The notes below the pieces were generated by a model that had not been told where the DNA came from, did not search any database, and was given only the letters and a program-made list of their open reading frames with translations. The translations under genes were made by a program, and so were the position numbers. DNA of 14,664 nucleotides from Chromera velia. Its lineage: Eukaryota > Sar > Chromeraceae. The stretch lies in contig JAHBMJ010002931.1 of assembly GCA_018398765.1 (NCBI GenBank), positions 1 through 14,664 on the forward strand. Reading direction: 5' to 3'. This document shows positions 1 through 8,435 of the stretch, in pieces; position 1 is the stretch's first letter; each line of letters starts with the position of its first letter.

Positions 1-25
1 CCCCCCCCCCCCCACACACACACAA
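1..25. repeat. Poly-C and CA microsatellite at the window edge
   Basis: Thirteen C followed by a CA run. Read on the minus strand this is (TG)n then poly-G, 25-50 bases after the proposed exon 2 donor of the SARDH-like gene, so it is probably intronic. Confidence 0.85.
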
Positions 26-54
26 TCACATAGACAATCTGCCTTCATGCTCAC

Positions 55-1248
55 CCCCCACCCACCCCACCAACCCGGATTCTTCTCGTACCCCCCGATG
101 GCGAGGGAGTCGCCCTGCGTCTTCAAGTAGATGCTCAGGTCGTGGTCCCTCACGTTCGGAAGGGAAGGCTTCACACCCTCGATGGGCTCGGTGACCACGA
201 AGGCGTGCTTCAGGACCTTCAAGGGAAGGGGGGCGCCCACCATCTCTGACACGGGGTTGGCCCAACCTCCGCAAGCGTTAATCACCAGGGGGGTTCGGAT
301 CTCGTGCCCCTCTCCCGCAATCACCCCCTCAATTTTCTTTCCCCCGCTGCCAGAAGAGTACTGTACGGACGTCAGGGGTGTCTTCTCAAATATTTGCGCA
401 CCCAGCCGTCTCGCAGCTTTTGCATATCCGTTGACCACCCCGGTCGGGTCGATGGTGCCGTCGGTAGGAGAATAAAGAGCACCATAAATGTCGTCAGTTC
501 TCAGAGCAGGGTGCACTGCTGAGACCTCCGAAGGCGCAAGAACGTGGCTCTCGATTCCGTAGAACTTTCCGGTCTCGTGAAGTCTCAGGTATTCATCGAA
601 ACGCTCTTTGTTGTTGGCGATGAACAGGCCACCGTTCTCCCCCCAACACGCAATTTCCGTCTCCTGTTCGAGCCACTTGCACATCTCTCGTGTGTAAGTC
701 TGGAGCTCAATATCGACATATGAGGGCCGCAGACGCCAGAGCATTCCGGCAGAGTGCCAAGTAGTCCCGGAAGTCAGAAGATCTGCGAGTGAAGGACGTA
801 CAGAAAATTGAGGTGAAGCATTCATGGCCAGAGAAAGGGAAAAGACAGACTGAGCAGTTGAAGAATTGAACAAAAAGAGCATAACAAATGCAGCAGCAAC
901 AAGAGAAAAGCGGGTGAAACAAGGCTATGAAAAGAGGCGAGGTGGGGGGGAAGGGAAGAAGAAGGGAATGAACTCTCTCTCGCTCTCTCACCGACCTCTT
1001 TCGAGGAGCACAGTCCTCAAGCCTCTTCTCTGAAGATGAAAGGCGATGGAGGAACCAATGCTGCCTCCCCCCACAACAACTGCATCTGCTTCACTTGGAA
1101 GAGACGTAGAGGAGGAAGAGGGCTGCTTCTCTGTGTTGACAGATGAGGAGAAGGAACGGAAAGACGAAGGCAAAACAGAACATCGTCTCCCAAGAAATCC
1201 ACTCCCTAGAATCTTTGGCATTCTGTTCCGAAGTGTGAAAGCCTGCAT
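55..1248 (-). CDS. SARDH: Sarcosine dehydrogenase-like mitochondrial flavoprotein, 5' two exons (partial)
   Basis: Two exons, 1248-996 and 782-55, give 327 residues; the rest lies beyond the window. The start at 1248 is the first ATG before the FAD domain and opens an Arg/Ser-rich, acid-free stretch of about 37 residues typical of a mitochondrial presequence. GGGSIG (60-65) is the Rossmann FAD motif and E83 ends the second beta strand. TSGTTWHSAGM (88-98) places H94 where this family bonds FAD covalently. Further family blocks are ENGGLFIANN, GIESHVLAP, DGTIDP, NVRDHDLSIYLKTQGD and GGYEKNP. Known family reaction: sarcosine to glycine in the mitochondrial matrix, with electrons to ETF and the methyl carbon to tetrahydrofolate. 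The folate-binding GcvT-like half expected in a protein of about 900 residues is not visible. Intron 995-783 begins GTCGGT, a weak donor, but it alone preserves frame. The second exon ends at a GTGAGC donor (54-49). Dimethylglycine dehydrogenase is the main alternative; the motifs fit sarcosine dehydrogenase better from memory. Confidence 0.86.
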
Positions 1249-2249
1249 GGTGTTAATCCTTGGTGATCTATACTCTCTCCAATTGATTGATGAGCAGAAA
1301 ACCAAGCCAAAACGATGGCACGAAAGAAAGGAAGGTATCACTGGTAGGAAGAAAAGAAGACTCGATCTTTCTCCTCTTCTGGGTAAGGTCTGAATCTCAG
1401 AAAGGAAGGAAGGGCAAGCACGACTCCACAAGACGACAGAGAGACCTTGAAAAACTGCAAATACGGTGTCACGCTCTTAGCAGCGACTTCGGCGCCACTG
1501 TCACGCAGAGGATCTTGACAGAGAGGTTGTTAAGAGGGATCAATTGCTTGAAGATTCGATCCCAAGAGTCGACTGAATGTCGACTGATCTCGAAATCGAC
1601 TGAGTGCATGGCTCCGCGGATGCATGCATGCTCTTTTTCAGACACCGGCGCGGTGGCCGCGGCATTCATCACGCGCCGTTTCGGGATGTTTCGGGCATGC
1701 AGTCCAAGCCCCATATGCAGTTGGTCGGACCCCATGCAGGCTGCATGGGTATGCATGGGTTGCATCCTCCATGAAAGGATTGCAATGGCAAAGTATCTGA
1801 GCAAACTTGAAATTTGGAGATTATAATGGAGTCGCTGCCCGAAATTGCCTGATCACAAGCTTCCAATCATCTGATTCTCGGGCACTTCTTTGACGCCACC
1901 CGTACCCACACGAGCACACTGAATGCGCGCATTTCTAGAGAGTTTTAGATAGAGTGGCTCGTGCAACAGAACAGAGATGCTCCAGCCGTCTCCTTGCGCG
2001 TGCCGTAAGAGAAGAGAGCCGCATTTTCACACGGCTGCGGGACAGAAGCGGTGACGCTGGCATGATCTGCCTTCTCTGAATCTTGAGAGTGCATATTTTT
2101 GGGGTCTAGCAGCCCACCTCTTCATCCCTGCTTTGCTTGCGCAGTGCTGTCTCCATCTTGTAGATTTTCCTGCGACCGCGTTCTTGGAAGGACAGGCTCG
2201 TTTCGGAGTCCAAGGCATTCTTTTCTTGTGTGCCGTGCTACATATTGAA
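1249..2249. promoter_or_regulatory. Divergent intergenic promoter region between the SARDH-like and CELF-like genes
   Basis: About 1 kb separates the two outward-facing start codons, so both promoters and 5' UTRs should lie here. TCGACTGA occurs three times at 1569-1576, 1580-1587 and 1596-1603. TGCATG-type words cluster from about 1604 to 1765, including a TGCATGCATGC run at 1621 and copies near 1694, 1733, 1743 and 1751. TGCATGC-like words are known AP2-factor sites in apicomplexan promoters; a role here is inference. No convincing exon of either gene was found in this interval, and no TATA box is clear. Confidence 0.5.
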
Positions 2250-2442
2250 ATGGCGACAGAATCCTCGTATAAAGTTCTCGTGAGCTCAATTCCCGGGAAT
2301 ATAGATGAGGTGGGGGGGGAAGCGGGAGAAGAGGTAGCCTGCTTCTTCGTCTTCATCTTCTTGCGCTTCTCCTTCTGCCTCGTCTTTGTGTAATTTTTTT
2401 GGCTGGTTTGGATTTTGTGGCGCAGATCCCCTCCTTTTCCTC

Positions 2443-2493
<51 letters not shown>

Positions 2494-5400
2494 CTGCGTG
2501 ACTGCAGGAATTTATTCGGGTCACCTTTGCTCCTTTCGGCTCGATCTCCTCTCTCTACTACTTCAGGTAGGCTAGTTCTCTCTGGTCTTCCCACAAGACT
2601 ACTTGAAGACCGTGTTCTTCTTTTTGGCTTCAGTGCTTGCACGCACACCTTTCGTTCAGAGCTTCTACCTCGTACTATCCACTGCAATGTGTGTGCAGGG
2701 CGGAGGATGGGAAGCCGACTGGCTGGGCCTCAGTGTCCTTCGAGTCTCCTCAGAGCGTTTTGAATTCTGTGAAGTCCCTGAAAGGCCAATTGGTCGTTTG
2801 GGCTCCTGATTCGAAGAGGCAGAAAGGAGACGGAGGAAAGAGAGACGACACCCGTCCTGCACCATTCCTCTGGCACTGCCTCGAAGTGGACCCTCTCTGT
2901 CCCGAAACTCCTTCCCTGCCAATGGTGGAATTCCACTCTTCCCGTATGCAAACGGACAGTGCGCGTTCTCTTTTGCACCAATCGTACCAGAGCAGCAGTC
3001 TGCACGACGGGAAGAGTCCGGCTTCGATCGAGCCTCTGTGCCCCTCTGCCTGTTCAAAATCCAACCCTGAGTCGGACTGGTTTGCGTATTCAACCCCCAG
3101 TGGCGTCCCTTTTTTCCACAACTCCACTCTCGGTCTCTCAACGGTCAGCGTGCAGATGGAAAGAGAAAGGCGGACAGGGCACACTTTGGGGGGTCGGGGG
3201 AGGGGAGTACCGGTACATCCACATTCGTGTGCTTGACTGTGAGGAGAGGCATGCGCATCATGTGGGGGCTTTGTGAATCTGGGTATGCAAAAGAGAAGGA
3301 ACAAAAGTGGGCTTTACATTCCCCCCCCCCTTCTCGCTCTGTAAAGGAATCCACAGGGAGGGCATCGATGAGCCTTGGACCTCTGCCCGCTCGTCTTCCG
3401 TCCTCCTGCTTGTACATTTTTTTGTTTCTCTTTTGCTCCTGCTAAGATGCGAGATTGTCGGTAGGTCGGCTGGTTGTTGTAGGAATGGATGGGCGTCGAA
3501 TACCATTATTTCCTTTTCATCTCTTCGCTTCCTTTTTGACTAGTTTTTTTCCATCTCCTTTTCTCGCTTTTTCCGTGCAATTTCTCAGACAGTTGTTGGA
3601 TGTTCGTTTGCTTCTCTGTCTGCTTCTCTCTTTCTATCTGTCTCTCTCTCTTTGTCTTCTGATTTCATGCAGTGGGGAAGTCCGGAGGGCCGCCTCTTCG
3701 ATTACCGGGACAAAGAGGTGGCAGAATTGGAGACGGAAAAAGAGAATTTGATTCATCAGAGCGGAAAGCAGACAGCGTTGCCGTCTCCTCTTGCCAACAA
3801 GGAAACCGACCAGCAAAGCGAGACAGCCACTACCCAGATGTTCCACCCACCTTCTTACCACCGTGCCCCCCCACCGTTTCTGAACGTGAACAGGAACACC
3901 GATTTGCCCCCGCACCCTCATGTATCGTCACATGTCCCGCCTATGCAGACGCACACTTCACCTCCGTTCTCCCCTTCCCTGTCTGTGTCTTGGAATCCTC
4001 ACGGTGAATCTAATTTCCGCTCCCAGTATGCTGCAATGCCCCCCCCCAAGATCACAAACTCTTTCACCAACCCACCCCCACAGACCGGGTTTCCGTTCTT
4101 TCCTCCTCACTTAGTTCCCACCCACCCACACACTGTGGGGGGGGGCAGCGCTACTGTAACAGGGGCCCCAGTCTTCTCAGGTATGCCTCCCCACGCCAAC
4201 CCCTCCCCTTACCCCCATGAGACCGCTCCTCCATCAAAAACCCACACCCATTTTTTTGAGCCCCAGACGCCCCCAGGGAAACTCCAGTACACCCAGCAGG
4301 GGCAGCACGTTGAGGCGATGGACATGCAGAAAGAAAGGGATTCCCCCGACTCTCCTGAGTATTTCTTCCCCTCAGACACCCCGCCTAGGGCAAAACCCCC
4401 ACGTGGTCCGATCTCCGGCATGCCGGGGCCCCTTCCGGCAGCCGTGGAGGGCCCCTTTCAATCGAACAACTGCGAGAGGGTGTCGAGCTGGAACGAGAGC
4501 GGTTTCGGGGGGAGGGGTATGGGAAGTCATCCTTCAGTCTGTGTGCGTTCCTACTTGCGCCTGCAGAATCCGAACAACGGAATGGGGATGGACAAGCACT
4601 TCATTGAAAACTCAGCGGGGTGCAACCTCTTCATGTTCCATCTTCCGGGCGACTGGGAGGATTCAGACCTCGTCAGGGTGAGTGAGCGAGTGAGTGAGTG
4701 AGTGATTACCGTTTGAGATCGATGGGGAGAGTGCAAAGGCACGCGACGGGGAGGTTATGGGTATTGTCAGGTAAGTGGCTGCGGGGTGTGGGGTGTGTCA
4801 TATTTGATCGGCCGGAGAGACCCCCTCTCTCTGTGCACACGTTTCGTTTGCAGTGAATTTGTTTTTTCAAAATCTCAACTGCAAAGGACGGCAGGGGTCG
4901 TTATACGGATGATTCCGGCTGCTTGTGCGTTTGTGTGAAACAGTTTGTGTGTCTGTGTGAGAGAGTGTGTGTGTGTATGTGTGTGTGTGAGAGAGAGAGA
5001 GAGAGTTTTTGTTTGTTGTTTGCCTATCAATTCGACTTCCTGAGTTAGTGCGATGGTGTATCCCTTTCTCCGTGAACTTCGTTCTGCGTCTGTTCCTTCC
5101 GATTTGTGCAGCACTTTCTTCCTTTTGGACCCGTGACCTCTGCGCTCATCGCTCGGGAGAGGGAGACGGGGCGCAACAAAGGATTCGGATACGTTTGCTT
5201 TGGGGATGCTCAGAGCGCCTGTAGTGCTATCCAGGGTTTGGATGGATTTCCTATCGGGGGGAAGCGTCTGAGCGTGCAGTTGAAGGAGACATCAAGGAGA
5301 AGAAAGCCAGTTTACTCGGGTGCGGCTCGAACCGGTAATGGGGGAGTGCGGGGGGGGGCGCACTTTCCATTTAAAGGCCCCGCTGATCTTTCCCGACCCG

Positions 5401-5990
5401 GCCTCCCTTCCACCCACCCTCACCACCCCGTTCCTACTCTTCACAAGAATCCAACAAATGTGGAAGGACGGCAGCAGCAATCTGAGTCCGAGAATCGTGA
5501 CTCTGAGATCAGCCGTCATTTGCACATTCCAACACCGTCAGGGAGCCATACAGAGAGAAAAACACTCGTTGGTCGGAGGGGGGTTGAAGTGCTTGCAGTG
5601 GGTTCTCATCAAACAACGCCGTCTCCTGACTCACACAGCGAAGAAACAGTCAGAGCAGACGGTCAGCCGCCACCACCGCCACCGCCCGTCAAGGAGAGCC
5701 AGAGTCTCAACCGACCCCCCTCTCCCTCTTCACGACACCAAAAGGAAGATGGAAAGGTCTCCAGTCCCCCCGCCACCTCTGTGCAGGTGACGCATCAGTG
5801 GCAACGCAAGAAACCGAAAAAGACAGCGACGTCCTCTCAGATAAAAGAAGAAATTCAGGGTGAAAATGAAGAACAGTCAGTGCCTGAGTCAAAGACGATA
5901 CAGAACGGGCACGGCAAGAAAGAGAAAGCACGGAGAGGCAAGCGGGGAGGGAAAGGGGGTCGTAAAACGAATTTGGATGTCGCTTCTTAG
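2250..5990 (+). CDS. CELF/Bruno-like RNA-binding protein with two RRMs, five exons
   Basis: Exons 2250-2309, 2508-2566, 2699-about 3206, 3673-4677 and 5112-5990 join in frame to about 836 residues, stop TAG. The ATG at 2250 is the first in its frame and sits just before the first RRM. RRM-A (about 8-82) aligns with CELF RRM2 but is degenerate: the RNP2-like site (9-14) has Leu for the usual aromatic, and the RNP1-like site (47-54, TGWASVSF) lacks one aromatic. Residues about 85-520 form a low-complexity Pro/His/Ser-rich linker. RRM-B (525-604) is a clear CELF RRM3: RNP2 LFMFHL, the FLPFG block, RNP1 KGFGYVCF, and an ending KRLSVQLK. The intron at 4678 splits it. The tail is disordered and ends in Lys/Arg/Gly-rich clusters that could serve nuclear import or RNA contact. 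CELF proteins bind UGU-rich RNA and control splicing, translation and decay. Introns 1 and 4 carry UG-rich repeats. The exon 3 donor is uncertain: GTACCG at 3207 or GTACAT at 3213, both phase 0. A CELF RRM1 equivalent is absent. Confidence 0.87.
2443..2492 (+). repeat. (CT)n(GT)n microsatellite in intron 1 of the CELF-like gene
   Basis: A CT run passes directly into about 16 uninterrupted GT units inside intron 1 (2310-2507), ending about 15 bases before the acceptor at 2507. On the transcript this is a pyrimidine tract followed by (UG)n, next to the 3' splice site. Confidence 0.93.
4933..5006 (+). repeat. TG-rich and GA microsatellite in intron 4 of the CELF-like gene
   Basis: Intron 4 (4678-5111, donor GTGAGTGAG, acceptor TTTGTGCAG) contains interrupted TGTGTG runs followed by (GA)n near 4988-5005. 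The repeat is UG-rich on the sense RNA and lies 100-180 bases upstream of the exon that completes RRM-B. Confidence 0.9.
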
Positions 5991-6405
5991 TTGAAGGAAA
6001 AAACGCTGTCACATTGTAAGGCAAAGCCCGGGGCAAAGGCTGCAGAGCGCCTAAAATAACCTAATGTAGATCATCATAGATGTTACTCAGTATGACTGCA
6101 TATACTGAAAAGATGTTCAAGTGCAATCAAAGCTAGAACCAAAGTAAACCAAAGCATCAGTTTCTACTAAAGTTTCTATTAAATTCTAAGTAAAAAAAAC
6201 GGTTTTCAGTCTGTTTGAATTATGGTATAGCGTAATAATATGTAGGACAATATGATATTACATTAGTCTTTTAGGGAACCGTGTAACACATAGTGAGTCA
6301 TTAGTAACATATTAGCTCTGGTAAGTTATTAATGAATTCACTCTAGTTTAGACTCTAGTAGATCGTAGATTATCGTAAATTCTAATCCTGATTACATCTC
6401 TTAGT

Positions 6406-6441
6406 TAGGGGGGGGTTGAATCGGGCGGCAGAGCCCCCCTA
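6406..6441. repeat. Inverted repeat TAGGGGGG / CCCCCCTA
   Basis: An 8-base arm at 6406-6413 is complementary to 6434-6441 across a 20-base loop, inside the AT-rich stretch. It could be a hairpin, or a G-run motif at an element end. No function is established. Confidence 0.6.
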
Positions 6442-6690
6442 GTTTATATAAACGTAATTAATGGTCCCTAAAGGCCACGGCTATAGCCCAGGTATTTTTT
6501 TAACGTGGTTGAGCTGTATAAGAAAAGTATAAATCGCAAAAAGAAAAATAGAAATTTCGTGTTATATAATGTTATATGCAATGCTAACATCAATATCCCT
6601 AAAAAATGCTAGCATACAAGGCATGCAATGTTAACAGGGGCCATCGATAAAAATATTCTTGGCTGCATGTGTATTTAGCTATTTGCTTGC

Positions 6691-6706
6691 CCGTGCTTCC
6701 GCACGG
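6691..6706. repeat. Short hairpin CCGTGC-TTCC-GCACGG
   Basis: A perfect 6-bp GC-rich stem with a TTCC loop, followed by ACC-rich short repeats to about 6737. It is not followed by a T run, so a terminator reading is unsupported. Confidence 0.55.
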
Positions 6707-7066
6707 CGTCGTTACCACCGTTGCCACCGCTGTCACCTTCCTACAGCATGTAGTAATTTGAATCCAAATGATATACCATATGATATGCCTGGGATCGTCT
6801 AAGTATTGTTTGACTGTTTGAGAGAGTCCAACCCGGTTTACTCTGTTTGAGAGCAGGTCTTGTCTGTCATTTACAAAAGCCAAAGACAACTAAAGAGGCC
6901 CTAGTGGCAAAAAATGCACTCTTGTATTAGCAAATACTTGATAGACGCGTGGGAACAAATCTCAGTCATTTGATTTCAGTGATGTTTCTGTTGGACTGAG
7001 ATTTCCCAGTTGTGAACTCTCTCTCTCTCTCTCCTTCTCACCACGATGTCTGCAGCCGTTACAGCC

Positions 7067-7330
7067 TCAAATAGTCAAGTCAGTCCCTCCCTTGTGGAGG
7101 TTTTTGATTTCTTTGAGGCCTTCCTTCCGGTTATCTAACTGAATGAGACGTAACGTCTTAACTGTGATGTTGACAACAAGAGAGATGTCTTCTCGTTCTT
7201 GTTCTGGCCTGATCAGGATTCGTGTATGTAGAAACTTACCATGACTGTGGCAGCTCCCAAGTATTCTCCCCCTGATGTGGCCCCGTGTGTCACAAAATAG
7301 GTTGAACACACGTTTAGACATCTGAAGCTG
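7067..7330 (-). pseudogene. Possible coding relic on the minus strand, unrecognised
   Basis: Minus-strand reading opens from about 7465 down to a stop at 7067. The inner portion has a protein-like mix (for example KRVFNLFCDTRGHIRGR and HTRILIRPEQEREDIS) and no low complexity. A GGTAAGT donor-like site at about 7240 could end an exon. I recognise no family. Its upstream part overlaps the plus-strand retroelement relic, so at most one of the overlapping readings is real there. It may be an exon fragment, part of a transposon, or chance. Confidence 0.22.
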
Positions 7331-7331
7331 C

Positions 7332-8420
7332 TTGTCGTATCTATTTGCGACAAACCCACTCACTGACCCGTCTCTGTCTTCCGAGGAGGGAGAAATGGAT
7401 GAAGACCTGCAGATCTGCACTCTTGAGGAGAGTGTAAAGAAACTACACCCCTGCCTCCGCTCCACTTACAAGAAGCTCTTTTCTCTCCTTCCTTCTGATA
7501 TGAAGGATATACAGAGGGTGCAGTCTTGGTTGGGGGTAAGTGAGTGTTCTTCAATTCTTTGAGGATGATCCAGGAGTCCGTGGATAGGTCGCGGTTTAAG
7601 ATGAAGATGAAGGTTCCGACAAAGTAGATTCGGGAGGCTAAGGACATCCTTGTCCCCCTCCGTGAAGAAGTGAAGGCTTTCAAAGGAACCCCTGGTCTCT
7701 CCGTCTCCTTTGAGAACGTCTTTACTCGTCTCTTTATGCCTGTTCGAAAGAAAAAGCAGGCACATGATATTACAGAGGTTGAGAGACAGATCTAGAAGTA
7801 GCGGGAGGAAAAGGAAAAGCCAGACCCGTCTGAATTGCTACAGATAAATTCCCAAAGACAGTGGAGGAGATGTATACCCTTGTGTTCCGTTGTCTTCAGG
7901 AAAAAGAAAGCAGAAAACAGAAGAAGCACCCTCACGGGATCCTGAAGAACAAATTTAAAGGGAAAAGGGGGGTGACGATCAGTCTGAGAGTTCTTCCAAG
8001 GTTTTGTCTTGTGGCAGCAACCGAGGATAGAACAAGAAACGCCATCAGAATGGTCAGGGAGGGGGGAAGAGACGTGGGGATACACAGCAGAAGCAGCAGC
8101 AATAGCAGTAGTACCACCGTCCACAAAACCGCCAGCAGTCATCCAATAGCTGCAATCGATCCCGATCTGCAGCGTCCGTTGCGTCTTCCTATTCCTCTGT
8201 AGCCTCTGCTGCCTCAGAAGGCAGATACTCGTCCGCTTCTACAGGGAAACAGACTCGTCAGGTTGCCTTTGGTGAGGTGATGGAGCCGGATGGTGATGGT
8301 TTCAGAACGGTTGTGGGGAAGAAGAAGAAAAGCCGCCCTGGCACGCCTTATCCTCGTCAGGGGAATGGAGGTGGGTGGCCACAACAACAACAATACAGTG
8401 GCAACAGCAGAGGCCATTGA
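7332..8420 (+). pseudogene. Decayed ORF1-like protein of a retroelement
   Basis: Protein-like segments follow one another in shifting frames: 7332-about 7545 (Lys/Leu-rich, with an internal ATG at 7395), about 7540-7855 (including EAKDILVPLREEVKAFKG and MPVRKKKQAHDITEVERQ), about 7845-7915 (EEMYTLVFRCLQEKESRKQ), and about 7920-8420 (acidic then Gln/Arg/Ser-rich, then DGDGFRTVVGKKKKSRPGTP), ending at TGA 8418. At least three frameshifts and six in-frame stops (TAG 7625, 7793, 7799, 8028, 8103, 8109; TAA 7956 would make seven) break it. The low-complexity basic tail and the placement just upstream of a reverse-transcriptase relic suggest an ORF1/gag-like nucleic-acid-binding protein. There is no recognisable zinc knuckle. 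A GTAAGT site at 7537 raises the option that one frame break is an intron. Confidence 0.5.
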
Positions 8421-8435
8421 TGGGGTTGGGCCGGA

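Larger units (their letters stand above)
5991..7060. other. Gene-free AT-richer intergenic stretch
   Basis: After the stop at 5990 the base composition turns AT-richer and all frames are short. I see no exon with family similarity. There is no clear AATAAA polyadenylation signal in the first hundred bases. Local structures are a G8/C6 hairpin near 6406-6441, a small hairpin at 6691-6706, and imperfect copies of TGCAATGCTAACA near 6578 and 6624. A sharp composition change can mark an inserted element, but no terminal repeats or target-site duplication were identified. Confidence 0.5.

Noticed and set aside
1249-1431. N-terminal extension of the SARDH-like protein
   Set aside because: The extension begins at a non-ATG codon. 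The ATG at 1248 gives a normal-looking mitochondrial presequence and a sensible distance to the FAD motif.
2133-2249. N-terminal extension of the CELF-like protein
   Set aside because: The upstream open frame has only a TTG start, and its residues show no RRM or other conserved feature.
3234-3245. Strong GTGAGG donor at 3239 as the end of CELF exon 3
   Set aside because: An in-frame TGA at 3234-3236 precedes it, so it cannot be used in the frame required by exon 4.
2665-3417. Several minus-strand readings opposite CELF exon 3
   Set aside because: They are shadows of a well-supported plus-strand exon with low-complexity codons.
6599-6889. 96-codon minus-strand open reading
   Set aside because: Hydrophobic and mixed composition without a family motif, in an AT-rich gene-free stretch; splice sites are not convincing.
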